Shown piece after piece: positions 23,733 to 31,667 of a DNA stretch of 64,000 bases. Source of the stretch: Pseudomonadota bacterium (GTDB lineage: Bacteria; Pseudomonadota; Gammaproteobacteria; Steroidobacterales; Steroidobacteraceae); NCBI GenBank assembly GCA_023423935.1, contig JAFAEQ010000003.1:1-64000 (forward strand), in the 5' to 3' direction. Within the stretch, counting starts at the first letter, position 1, and every line of letters starts with the position of its first letter. The notes beneath the pieces were generated by a model. That model did no database searches. It was given only the letters and a program-made list of their open reading frames with translations, and was not told where the DNA came from. A program made the translations under genes and the position numbers.

Positions 23733-25379
23733 TTACGGATTCTTGACCGTCGCCGAGCACACCACCATGCGTGCGGCATCGGCGAGATTGATGTAGCGCT
23801 GCTTCAGCAGACCGACCGACATGTGGGTGACGCAAGCCACGAACTGCAGGCGGTTTGACGAGTCAGCCGCACATTGCTCGACTTGCGACGACAGGATGTC
23901 GCCCACCGGCGTGACGTTCGGCACCTTCGTGTCGCACTTGCCGAATTTCAGCGATTCGATCGACCAGCCGATGTCCTTGAACAGCTGGGCCGTCAGATCG
24001 ACGTTCGTGCCGGCACGCAGCGTCGAGGTGATCGCCGGTTCCATCAACAGGTTCGGATCGGCGGACGTATCGAAGTGAGAGATCGATGAGCCGGGCGCGA
24101 TGACCGCCGGCGCGTAGAGTTTCACCTGCTTCTTGCTGTTCGCGCCCGCAAGCCGCGTCTTGTCCACGATGATCGCGACGTTCACGCCCGGCAGATTCGC
24201 CTTGATGAGCGCGCCGTCCTGCTGCGAAACCATCAGTGCCGGAATCGTCACGTTCGGATCGGTGCCCGACATGCCGATGGTCCCCGGAGCGTTGTTCGCG
24301 ATCAGCACCGCCTTCGCTCCGGCGGCCTGCGCGTTCTGAGCCTTGACCAGGAACGTACAGGTGCCACGATCGACCAGCGCAATCTTGCCTGCCACTGCGG
24401 TCGTGATGGCGCCGCAGCCGAGCGTGTCGGAGGGATTGTTGGCGTCTACGCCCAGCACCACTTCACCGGCGAAGCTCGTCGGCGTCGCAGCCGGCCCGAA
24501 GGACGCATTACCCGTTTCCAGATCGCGCGAGATAGTGCTCGGGGCTGTGATGCGCAGGCCCGTCCACGGTCCCAGGAAATCCGGTGCGCTGCTCGTGACT
24601 TGCTTTCCGGCCCACACCACATGTCCCGTGTTGGCTGCGGAAGCCGTGATCTGAGCAGGCGTCAGCTTGTCCCAGGTCTTGTTGAGCTGATCATCCAGTG
24701 TGTTGCGCATGTAGATGTCCGGATAGTCGTACTCCGGATACGCAGGCGGCAGGCCGTCCAGTTCGGAAATGAAGTTGGCGAAGCCCAGGCCATGAGCCAC
24801 TTCGTGCATGAACGTGTTCAGAAAATCGATCTGGCCGGCCGGAGGGTTGTTGTCGAGGCCGTAGTACCAGGTCGAACCTGGGATGCAGTTCGGTGTACCG
24901 ATGCCGCCGTTGAACTGGGCGACGATGTCGGCGCCGGCATAACCGTCTTCCGGTCCGAGCTGTCCCGGTGCGAGGTCTTCTCCTGCCAGTGCATTCGCGA
25001 GGGCGACGCCGTACCAAGTGTTCTTCTTCGGCGCGTTCGGAAAGTTGGCGAAAATCTGGATGGCACCAGCTTGCGCAAGCACCTGTCCGGCACACTGAGC
25101 CGGCGGGAAGGAGCTGAACGAGCCCACCACATACACCGGCACTTTGCTCTTCAGGATCGATCCCCAGAGTTCGAGTGCGCGCTCATAGGCGGCCAGTCGT
25201 TGCTCGCCGATGGTCGTACCGGGATTGCCGCCGACGGGTGTGGCCGGTGTCGGATCGTTGAAGCCTACGCCCGGCGGATCGATGTTGATGAGCTGGAGAT
25301 TTCCCGCAACGGCCGAGACGCTGACAGACAAAGCCAACAGCACGGAGGCGCAGCAGGAGCGGAGCGTGAGTGTTCTCAT
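23733..25379 (-). CDS. Secreted metalloprotease with PA domain
   Basis: 548 residues from ATG at 25379 (GGAG 9 bases upstream). Signal peptide 1-26 (CCASVLLALSVSVSAVAG). Zinc motif HEVAHGLGF at 192-200, i.e. HExxHxxGF, close to metzincin patterns, preceded by TF and followed by Asp/Glu-rich loops. A protease-associated (PA) domain is embedded at about 320-430 (AGKIALVDRGTCTFLVKAQN and GAKAVLIANN), and the chain returns with FKDIGWSI. Cys residues are paired. Such enzymes are exported and degrade proteins outside the cell. The C-terminal ~60 residues (Cys-rich helix, CVTHMSVGLLKQRY) are unlike the rest. Confidence 0.85.
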   Translation of the reverse strand: MRTLTLRSCCASVLLALSVSVSAVAGNLQLINIDPPGVGFNDPTPATPVGGNPGTTIGEQRLAAYERALELWGSILKSKVPVYVVGSFSSFPPAQCAGQVLAQAGAIQIFANFPNAPKKNTWYGVALANALAGEDLAPGQLGPEDGYAGADIVAQFNGGIGTPNCIPGSTWYYGLDNNPPAGQIDFLNTFMHEVAHGLGFANFISELDGLPPAYPEYDYPDIYMRNTLDDQLNKTWDKLTPAQITASAANTGHVVWAGKQVTSSAPDFLGPWTGLRITAPSTISRDLETGNASFGPAATPTSFAGEVVLGVDANNPSDTLGCGAITTAVAGKIALVDRGTCTFLVKAQNAQAAGAKAVLIANNAPGTIGMSGTDPNVTIPALMVSQQDGALIKANLPGVNVAIIVDKTRLAGANSKKQVKLYAPAVIAPGSSISHFDTSADPNLLMEPAITSTLRAGTNVDLTAQLFKDIGWSIESLKFGKCDTKVPNVTPVGDILSSQVEQCAADSSNRLQFVACVTHMSVGLLKQRYINLADAARMVVCSATVKNP

Positions 25380-25380
25380 G

Positions 25381-25797
25381 TTATTTCTCCATCGCTGCAG
25401 GTGCCGAAGGCTCGACATGCACGACCTGCACGCCATCCGGCGTCGACTGCGCTTTGATCGCCGTCAACGATTCCTGGCCGAGTTTGACCGAGACCATGCC
25501 ATTGCCATGCCGCTGGACGGTCTTGCCGGGCGTCAGCACTTCCGGCGCGGTGTTCTGCACTCCGCGGGCGGCCACACGTGCCTGGCGGGCCTGCTGCTCG
25601 GCTGCAAGCAATGCTTTCAGTTCTTCGGCGTTGGGCGCGCGCAGTTCACCGGTTTCCGGATCGCGCACCACGCGCAAGCCGCTCATCTGGGCACTATCGA
25701 CGGTGGGTTTGGCCTCTGGAGCCGGATCGGCCCACGCAGTGATCGAGAGAGATCCTGTCATCGCGGCAAGCGCGACGACGTGTGACACACGTTTCAT
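25381..25797 (-). CDS. Small secreted protein coupled to the metalloprotease
   Basis: 138 residues from ATG at 25797, with AGGGGAG just upstream. Signal peptide 1-24 (VVALAAMTGSLSITAWA). The mature part has a conserved-looking RVVRDPETGELRAPNAEEL segment, a Gln/Arg/Ala helix and a Val-rich C-terminus. The TAA stop ends 1 base before the protease start codon, so the two are almost certainly cotranslated. No known family was recognised for certain. By position it could be a chaperone, inhibitor or propeptide supplied in trans; this is inference. Confidence 0.7.
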   Translation of the reverse strand: MKRVSHVVALAAMTGSLSITAWADPAPEAKPTVDSAQMSGLRVVRDPETGELRAPNAEELKALLAAEQQARQARVAARGVQNTAPEVLTPGKTVQRHGNGMVSVKLGQESLTAIKAQSTPDGVQVVHVEPSAPAAMEK

Positions 25798-26047
25798 TGA
25801 TGACTCCCCTTGAAGAACTGCCTGCGACAGTCTTCTTTTATTGACGATCGCCGCTCTCACATCCGTTCGCGACGTTGCGATCGAACCCGAAAGGGCGGAC
25901 CTTGGATTTGCGTCGGCGCTGAAGCACATCCGTGCCGACCATCGCCGACGCAATCGAGATTAGACCGCGCCTCGTGAACGCGGCCATACGTCTTTACTGC
26001 TATTGGTTTCATTCGTTCTGTTGATCGCTTCGTGTATACAGCGTTGT

Positions 26048-27178
26048 ATGAGCAACGGTGATGACTTGCGTGCTGGCCGAGTGCGCTTCAGAGCTTTGGT
26101 GGTCCTGATTGGCGCACTCGGTGGCATCGCCTTTTCGAACAGCTATAGTCAGACGATGAACAATGTCAGCAAATGGCGGACGCTCGACGCTCGACCGCCG
26201 CTCGTCATCGCACATCGCGGCGCCTCGGGTTACAGGCCGGAGCACACGCTTGCGTCGTATCTGCTTGCGATCGAGCAAGGCGCGGACTTCGTCGAACCGG
26301 ATCTGGTCGCGACGCGCGACGGTCACCTGATTGCAAGACACGAGCCAATGCTCGATGCGACCACCGATGTCGCTCAGCGCGCCGAGTTCGCGGATCGCCG
26401 TACCACACGCATGCTCGATGGAAAACCGGTCACCGCATTCTTCGCGAGCGACTTCACGCTGGCCGAGATCAAGCAGCTGCGCGCGATCCAGCCGAATCCG
26501 GCACGCGCCAAGGACTTCGACGGCAAGCTGGAGATTCCGACTTTCGAGGAAATCCTCGAGCTGGTACGCGAAGAAGGCGCGGCGCGCGGCCGGGTGATCG
26601 GCGTTTACCCCGAGACCAAACACCCGGCGTATCACCTGACGCTCGGATTGCCGCTCGAGGATCGGATGCTCACGATCCTGCGCAAGTTCGATCTGGATCG
26701 CGAAGGCGGCCCGGTGTTCATTCAGTCTTTCGAGAGCGCGAACCTTCAGTACCTGCGGGCGCGCACGCGCTTACCGTTGGTGCAGCTGATGGAGGAGGGC
26801 GCACTCAAGTACGACACGTCGGGTAGGCGTGTCGTCGGCGTGGAGATTCCTCAGTACGGCGATCCGCGAGGGGGCGAGCCGCCCCGTGAGCTGAAGGACA
26901 TTGCCGCCTACGCAGACGCGATCGGTCCCTGGAAACGCCAGATCCTGCGGGAGCTGCAGCAGCCGACCTTGCTCGTGACCTCCGTGATCGAGCAGGCGCA
27001 CGCGGTGGGACTGCGAGTACACACGTATACGTTTCGTAGCGAGCCGGCCACGCTTGCTCCGCAGTACCAGAACGATCCGCTGCGAGAGTATCGCCAGTTC
27101 TATGAGATGGGCATCGACGGGGTGTTCTCGGACTTTCCCGACGTGGCGTTGAAGGCGCGAGTGCTGCCCGCCGAATAG
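26048..27178 (+). CDS. Periplasmic glycerophosphodiester phosphodiesterase (GlpQ-like)
   Basis: 376 residues. The ATG at 26048 gives a good signal peptide ending near residue 34 (VVLIGALGGIAFSNSYSQ). The catalytic core is clear: VIAHRGASGYRPEHT (His/Arg/Glu), EPDLVATRDGHLIARHEP (metal-binding Glu, Asp and general base His), GVYPETKHP and VFIQSFE. It hydrolyses glycerophosphodiesters to sn-glycerol-3-phosphate and an alcohol. Its length is like E. coli GlpQ (358 aa). No glpT neighbour. Divergent from the metalloprotease operon across about 250 bases. Confidence 0.9.
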   Translation: MSNGDDLRAGRVRFRALVVLIGALGGIAFSNSYSQTMNNVSKWRTLDARPPLVIAHRGASGYRPEHTLASYLLAIEQGADFVEPDLVATRDGHLIARHEPMLDATTDVAQRAEFADRRTTRMLDGKPVTAFFASDFTLAEIKQLRAIQPNPARAKDFDGKLEIPTFEEILELVREEGAARGRVIGVYPETKHPAYHLTLGLPLEDRMLTILRKFDLDREGGPVFIQSFESANLQYLRARTRLPLVQLMEEGALKYDTSGRRVVGVEIPQYGDPRGGEPPRELKDIAAYADAIGPWKRQILRELQQPTLLVTSVIEQAHAVGLRVHTYTFRSEPATLAPQYQNDPLREYRQFYEMGIDGVFSDFPDVALKARVLPAE

Positions 27179-27216
27179 CAGAATCCCAATGACTCTCTGC
27201 GGCGGCTGTCCTGGCC

Positions 27217-27996
27217 TCAGCCTCGCTGACTGACCACGCCGCCGCCGTCGATCACGAGTGTCTGGCCCGTCATGAACGAACCGCTGGCGCCGGCGAGAAA
27301 CACAGCCGCTCCGGCAATTTCATCTGGCTCTCCGATGCGTTTGAGCGGATACGCCTTCACCGTGGCGGCATGGATCTGGGGATTTTCCCAAAGCGCCCGG
27401 GCGAAATCAGTGCGCACGAGGCCGGGCGCAATGCAGTTGGCGCGAATGTTCCTGGGTCCCCATTCGACGCAGATGTTCCGGACGAGTGCCATGTCGGCGG
27501 CCTTCGAGATGCCATACACGCCCAAGGCCGAGGTGCCGAGGATCCCTGCGATCGAAGAGATCACGATGATGGAGCCGCCCCCGCGCTCTGCCATCTGCGG
27601 CAGCACCATGTTGCACAACCAGAAGTTGCTGCGCACGTTCGAGCTCATCACCTTGTCGAACGCCTCGTCCGGCGTGCCGAGCGAAGGTCCGAAGTAAGGA
27701 TTCACCGCCGCATTGCAGACGAGCACATCGATCCCGCCCCATTTCTGAATCGCTGCATTCACGAGCGACTGCAGTTCCTCCTTGCTGCTGATGTTGCAGG
27801 CATGCGCAAACGCCTCGCCTCCGTTTGCAGCGATGACCCCGACCACCTGCTCGCAATCTTCGAGCGTACGACTGCTGACGACCACCTTCGCTCCATGTTG
27901 CGCCAGCCGCTCGGCAATCGCCCGCCCGATGCCGCGACTCGAGCCGGTGACAACAGCGACCTTACCCGTCAGATCGAATAGCGATGTCGTAGTCAT
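27217..27996 (-). CDS. Short-chain dehydrogenase/reductase (FabG-like)
   Basis: 259 residues from ATG at 27996 (GGAG 8 bases upstream). Classical SDR: TGSSRGIG cofactor site near 18, NAAV near 95, catalytic Ser in ISSIAGILG, YGISKAA (Tyr, Lys), and the PG-V-T/R segment IAPGLVRTDFARALW. C-terminus MTGQTLVIDGGGVVS. Probably reduces or oxidises a hydroxyacyl or alicyclic ketone. It follows an acyl-CoA dehydrogenase gene in the same direction (149-base gap containing an inverted repeat), which suggests a role in a fatty-acid or steroid-side-chain type pathway. Confidence 0.9.
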   Translation of the reverse strand: MTTTSLFDLTGKVAVVTGSSRGIGRAIAERLAQHGAKVVVSSRTLEDCEQVVGVIAANGGEAFAHACNISSKEELQSLVNAAIQKWGGIDVLVCNAAVNPYFGPSLGTPDEAFDKVMSSNVRSNFWLCNMVLPQMAERGGGSIIVISSIAGILGTSALGVYGISKAADMALVRNICVEWGPRNIRANCIAPGLVRTDFARALWENPQIHAATVKAYPLKRIGEPDEIAGAAVFLAGASGSFMTGQTLVIDGGGVVSQRG

Positions 27997-28019
27997 GAGG
28001 ATGCTCCGGAATGAAGAAT

Positions 28020-28128
28020 CTCCACGGGGATCACTGGGATCACCGGGGCATGAATGTCGCACTAGTCATCCGAGTCCAAGTTTCACTGAACGATCGATCG
28101 CCCGGTGTCCCCCGTGTGCCCCGTGGAG
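28020..28128. repeat. Tandem-word inverted repeat (CACGGGG/CACCGGGG type)
   Basis: Left arm 28020-28049 begins CTCCACGGGG and repeats GATCACYGGG; right arm 28100-28128 (CCCGTGTGCCCCGTGGAG end) is its imperfect reverse complement, with the outer 10 bases perfect. The 50-base spacer has no evident structure. It separates the acyl-CoA dehydrogenase gene from the downstream SDR gene. Confidence 0.75.
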
Positions 28129-28145
28129 TGCTCGTCTCTTCTCTC

Positions 28146-29363
28146 TTACCTTGCCGCGTATTTCTCCAGTTCCAGTTTGCCGATCTGGTTGCGATGGACT
28201 TCGTCGGGGCCGTCGACGATGCGCATGGTTCTGGCGGTGGCGGCGATGTGGCCGAGATCGAAATCGGTCGTGACGCCCGCCGCGCCGTGCGCCTGGATGG
28301 CCCAGTCGACCACGTAGTTCAGCATGGCCGGGGCGGCGACTTTGATCATGGCGATCTCCCGTCGCGCGGCCTTGTTGCCCAAGCGGTCCATCTTGTCGGC
28401 GGCGTGCAGCACCAGAAGCCGCGCCTGATCGATCATGATCCGGCAGTTCGCGATGCGTTCGAGCCAGATCGACTGATCTGCGATCGGCTTGCCGAACGCC
28501 ACGCGCGAGAGCAATCGCTTGCAGGTTTTCTCGAGTAGCCGCTCGGCGACGCCGATGTTGCGCATGCAGTGATGAATGCGGCCCGGGCCGAGGCGCGCCT
28601 GTGCGATCTCGAACCCGCGGCCTTCGCCGAGCAGGATGTTGTCGATGGGAACGCGCACATTCTCGAACTCGATTTCGGCATGGCCATGGGGCGCGTCATC
28701 GAATCCGAACACCGGCAGCTGTCGCAATACGCGTACGCCGGGAGTATCCATGGGTACGAGCACCTGCGATTGCTGCTGATGCCTGGCGGCTTGCGGGTTC
28801 GTCTTACCCATGACGATCAGAATCCTGCAACGCACGTCCCCCGCACCGGATGACCACCATTTACGGCCATTGATGACGTACTCGTCACCTTCGCGGCGAA
28901 TGCTGGTCTCGATGTTGGTAGCGTCCGATGAGGCGACGGCTGGCTCTGTCATGCAGAAGGCCGAGCGGATCTCGCCAGCGAGCAGGGGATTCAGCCAGCG
29001 CGTCTTGTTGGCGGCGCTCGCATAGCGTTCGAGGATTTCCATGTTGCCCGTGTCGGGCGCCGCGCAATTGAAAACCTCCGACGACCATGACACGCGGCCC
29101 ATGATTTCGCACAAGGGGGCGTACTCGAGATTCGTGAGTCCCGCACCTGACGGTGAGTGGGGCAGGAACAGGTTCCACAATCCTGCGTCGCGCGCCTTCG
29201 GTTTCAGCGATTCGATTAGCGGGATCGGTTCCCATCGCGCACGACCTTCGCGCCGAGCGACGAATTCTTTGACGGCTTGCTCATGCGGATGGATGTGTTC
29301 GGCGAAGAACGCTTCGAGCCGCGCGATCAGTGCTTGCACCTTGGCAGTGTGTTCGAACTGCAT
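28146..29363 (-). CDS. Acyl-CoA dehydrogenase
   Basis: 405 residues, full length for the family (ACAD10/11-like). FAD-dependent alpha,beta-desaturation of an acyl-CoA thioester. Seen: SAFCMTEPAVASSDATNIET (FAD/substrate loop), INGRKWWSSGAGD, GPGRIHHCMRNIG, RVAFGKPIADQS and the C-terminal IQAHGAAGVTTDFDL. The catalytic Glu equivalent cannot be assigned with confidence. ATG at 29363. Upstream lies a gene-poor region; downstream an SDR gene in the same direction, consistent with a beta-oxidation-like step. Confidence 0.92.
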   Translation of the reverse strand: MQFEHTAKVQALIARLEAFFAEHIHPHEQAVKEFVARREGRARWEPIPLIESLKPKARDAGLWNLFLPHSPSGAGLTNLEYAPLCEIMGRVSWSSEVFNCAAPDTGNMEILERYASAANKTRWLNPLLAGEIRSAFCMTEPAVASSDATNIETSIRREGDEYVINGRKWWSSGAGDVRCRILIVMGKTNPQAARHQQQSQVLVPMDTPGVRVLRQLPVFGFDDAPHGHAEIEFENVRVPIDNILLGEGRGFEIAQARLGPGRIHHCMRNIGVAERLLEKTCKRLLSRVAFGKPIADQSIWLERIANCRIMIDQARLLVLHAADKMDRLGNKAARREIAMIKVAAPAMLNYVVDWAIQAHGAAGVTTDFDLGHIAATARTMRIVDGPDEVHRNQIGKLELEKYAAR

Positions 29364-29862
29364 CGATCCCCCATGCGCGTTGTTACCGCGAGCCGATCAT
29401 ATCGGGGAGCGGTGCGCGCAGCGACAGAATGCAATTCGATCGGTATCTGTGCTGCTCTGCAGCTCAGAAGCAATGGATCTTCAGCGCGAGCGACGATCAG
29501 AACATCACCAACGATTCGACCGCTTTGTAACCTGCATTGAACGCGACGCGTGCGTGCACTCCGTGACGAAGAAGGCGAGCGTCGAGCGTCGCAGTGAGAA
29601 GACATAAATAGCGCACACGAATCGATTTGATTGAACCAAACTTCTTCTCGTGAATCTTCAACACTGAAGTGAGGTTCACCTTGATTTCATCGAAGCTCGA
29701 AACGCTCGATGCGAAGTGCGTCCCAGAATCTGTCGCCGCTTCACGACGAAAGCCAGCAAAGATTCAATGTGTCAGCGCTCACGCCGATGGGTTTAACGAG
29801 GTCGAAGGAACTGGTTTCAATCCGGCGGCGTTGCCCCGGGTGTCGAAATGAGGATGGCGATG

Positions 29863-30066
29863 ATGAACACGAAGAAGGCCTGGCAGCAGCATCTCAATGA
29901 CTTGATGAATGCGAGCCTCGACCCTGTGATTTACGCGGTGCGGTGGGCGCGCGATCCGCGGCGTCTGTCGGGCGGTGCAAGTCACGGCCGCGTCGGCCCG
30001 GCCAGCGACCGTCGGTCTCCTGTGTGCGCACTGTGGTCGAATCCTGGCAAGGGTGTGTGGAGCTGA
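29863..30066 (+). CDS. Possible small protein, unrecognised
   Basis: 67 codons from ATG ATG at 29863 with GAGGATG just upstream. The first ~30 residues (NTKKAWQQHLNDLMNASLD) would form a charged helix; the remainder is Arg/Ser/Gly-rich and resembles random reading of GC-rich DNA. Not recognised; the weak evidence is the initiation context alone. Confidence 0.2.
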   Translation: MNTKKAWQQHLNDLMNASLDPVIYAVRWARDPRRLSGGASHGRVGPASDRRSPVCALWSNPGKGVWS

Positions 30067-30069
30067 CTT

Positions 30070-30145
30070 CCCGTAGCTAACCGCCCGTGGCTGCACTGCC
30101 CGTGGCTAATTGTCCGTGAGTGACCGTCCGTGACTGATCAGCCGA
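30070..30145. repeat. Degenerate 14-15 bp tandem repeat
   Basis: About five copies of a 14-15 base unit, CCCGTGGCTAAYYG and variants (CCCGTAGCTAACCG, CCCGTGGCTGCACTG, TCCGTGAGTGACCG, TCCGTGACTGATCAG). Only direct copies are visible; no inverted partner arm was found, unlike the other tandem-word elements. Confidence 0.6.
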
Positions 30146-30337
30146 TGCGTCCTGGATTTGACAGTGCGCAGTGAGTTCGCAGCTTTCGCCCTACGACAAT
30201 CGTCGAAGTGAAGCCGGTCCGATCCCCCTTGCGAGTAACGCGTACCGATCATCTCGGGTCATCGCGTAACGAATTTCTGCCTGCCTTAAGCAGATAACCG
30301 CGCTCCCGCCCCGCCTGGTCCGCTCTAGGGTGCGGAC

Positions 30338-30682
30338 ATGTTTACCGGTGTCCTTCGATATCGATCCCGCAGCGATCGTGGCTATGTAGCATCCACCAGC
30401 TCCGCGGATGAGGTGCTGACGCATCTATTGCGGGCACGCAGCTTGCGGCCGCATCGATTCATCCGTGAATGCGAGATCGGGCCGTTCGTCGTGGATCATG
30501 TCTGCGTCGAGCAGGCGCTCGTGATCGATCTTTCGCGAACCCGCGCGGAAGCCGATGCGCGCATCCGCTTCCTGGAATCCCTCGGATACCGTGTGCTCAG
30601 CATCTCCAGGCGCGATCTGTTTCAGCGACCGGATACCGTTCTCGCCCAGATCCGTCGCATGCTGCAGACGGCTTCGCTTTAG
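30338..30682 (+). CDS. DUF559-like protein, diverged
   Basis: 114 residues. The pattern LLRARSLRPHRFIRECEIGPFVVDHVCVEQALVID followed by RIRFLESLGYRVLSISRRDLF matches DUF559, small proteins with a Vsr/restriction-endonuclease-like fold. In usual members the strand after the core carries a V-E-V/L-D-G motif with acidic residues and a following His; here it reads LVIDLSRT, so the GGxH part is lost and nuclease activity is doubtful. The start is ATG at 30338. Standalone gene ending in a short hairpin. Confidence 0.7.
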   Translation: MFTGVLRYRSRSDRGYVASTSSADEVLTHLLRARSLRPHRFIRECEIGPFVVDHVCVEQALVIDLSRTRAEADARIRFLESLGYRVLSISRRDLFQRPDTVLAQIRRMLQTASL

Positions 30683-30700
30683 CGGCGCCGTCGCGCCGCT
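30681..30700 (+). terminator. Short GC hairpin at gene end
   Basis: AGCGGCG pairs with CGCCGCT around a six-base loop, starting inside the stop codon of the DUF559-like gene. No U-tract follows, so terminator activity is uncertain. Confidence 0.3.
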
Positions 30701-30898
30701 TATGGCGCGTCACACCTGCTCGTCCCGACCTGATCTCCCGACTTTATTAAGAGCAGTAAATGCGGGGCGTGGCAGGTATGATCCTCCTCGCCGCACGAAC
30801 GGCTCCCGCGCTCCATTCCAACGCGTTCAGTCGAACGCCGTTCGATTCATTTCGAACAGAACATCTGCGCGGGCACAGGTTGGGAGAAGCACTCGAAC

Positions 30899-31639
30899 AT
30901 GTCTCAGCGAATCGCATACGTCACAGGCGGGATGGGCGGCATCGGCACCGCCATCTGCAAACGGCTGTGTCGTGACGGATTCAAGGTCATCGCGGGCTGC
31001 GGGCCGAACTCGCCCCGCAAGGACACCTGGCTTGCGGACATGCGCTCGCAGGGGTTCGACGTTCTCGCCTCGGAGGGGAACGTCGCTGATTGGGAGTCCA
31101 CGAGCGCCGCATTCCAGAAAGTGAAGGCGGAAGTCGGTACGGTCGACGTGCTGGTCAACAACGCCGGCATCACTCGCGACGGCATGTTTCACAAGATGAG
31201 CCGCACCGACTGGGAAAGCGTCATCAACACCAACCTCAACAGCATGTTCAACGTCACCCGACAGGTGATCGACGGCATGCTGGCGAAGGGCTGGGGCCGC
31301 ATCATCAACATCTCGTCGGTGAACGGCCAGAAAGGTCAGTTCGGGCAGACGAACTATTCGACCGCCAAAGCGGGCATTCACGGTTTCACCATGGCTCTCG
31401 CGCAGGAAGTGGCCGCCAAGGGCATCACCGTGAATACGGTGTCGCCGGGCTACATCAGCACCTCGATGGTCCGCGCCATCCGCCCTGATGTGCTCGACAA
31501 GATCGTCGGCACGATTCCCGTCAAGCGTCTGGGCGAACCCGACGAAATCGCATCCATCGTGGCCTGGCTCGCCTCTGACCAATCCGGCTTCGCCACCGGC
31601 GCCGATTTCTCGGTGAACGGCGGGCTGCATATGCACTGA
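30899..31639 (+). CDS. phaB: Acetoacetyl-CoA reductase PhaB
   Basis: 246 residues, exact length for PhaB. NADPH-dependent reduction of acetoacetyl-CoA to (R)-3-hydroxybutyryl-CoA for polyhydroxyalkanoate synthesis. Seen: VTGGMGGIGTAICKRL cofactor motif, NNAGITRDGMFHKM, NISSVNGQKGQFGQTNYSTAKAG (Ser, Tyr, Lys; the Q-x-Q-TNYS segment is diagnostic of PhaB) and VSPGYISTSMV. C-terminus FSVNGGLHMH matches PhaB. No phaA or phaC lies in the window. TATGAT at 30776 could be a -10 box. Confidence 0.93.
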   Translation: MSQRIAYVTGGMGGIGTAICKRLCRDGFKVIAGCGPNSPRKDTWLADMRSQGFDVLASEGNVADWESTSAAFQKVKAEVGTVDVLVNNAGITRDGMFHKMSRTDWESVINTNLNSMFNVTRQVIDGMLAKGWGRIINISSVNGQKGQFGQTNYSTAKAGIHGFTMALAQEVAAKGITVNTVSPGYISTSMVRAIRPDVLDKIVGTIPVKRLGEPDEIASIVAWLASDQSGFATGADFSVNGGLHMH

Positions 31640-31667
31640 GGCAGATCAGTGTAAGAAGAGAAGGGAC

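Larger units (their letters stand above)
29364..30337. other. Gene-poor interval
   Basis: About 970 bases without a convincing gene. The base composition is less GC-biased than its neighbours between 29.6 and 29.8 kb, and stop codons fall in all frames. It holds one weak small ORF and one degenerate tandem repeat (listed separately). No tRNA, no known riboswitch and no transposon end were recognised. Confidence 0.4.
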
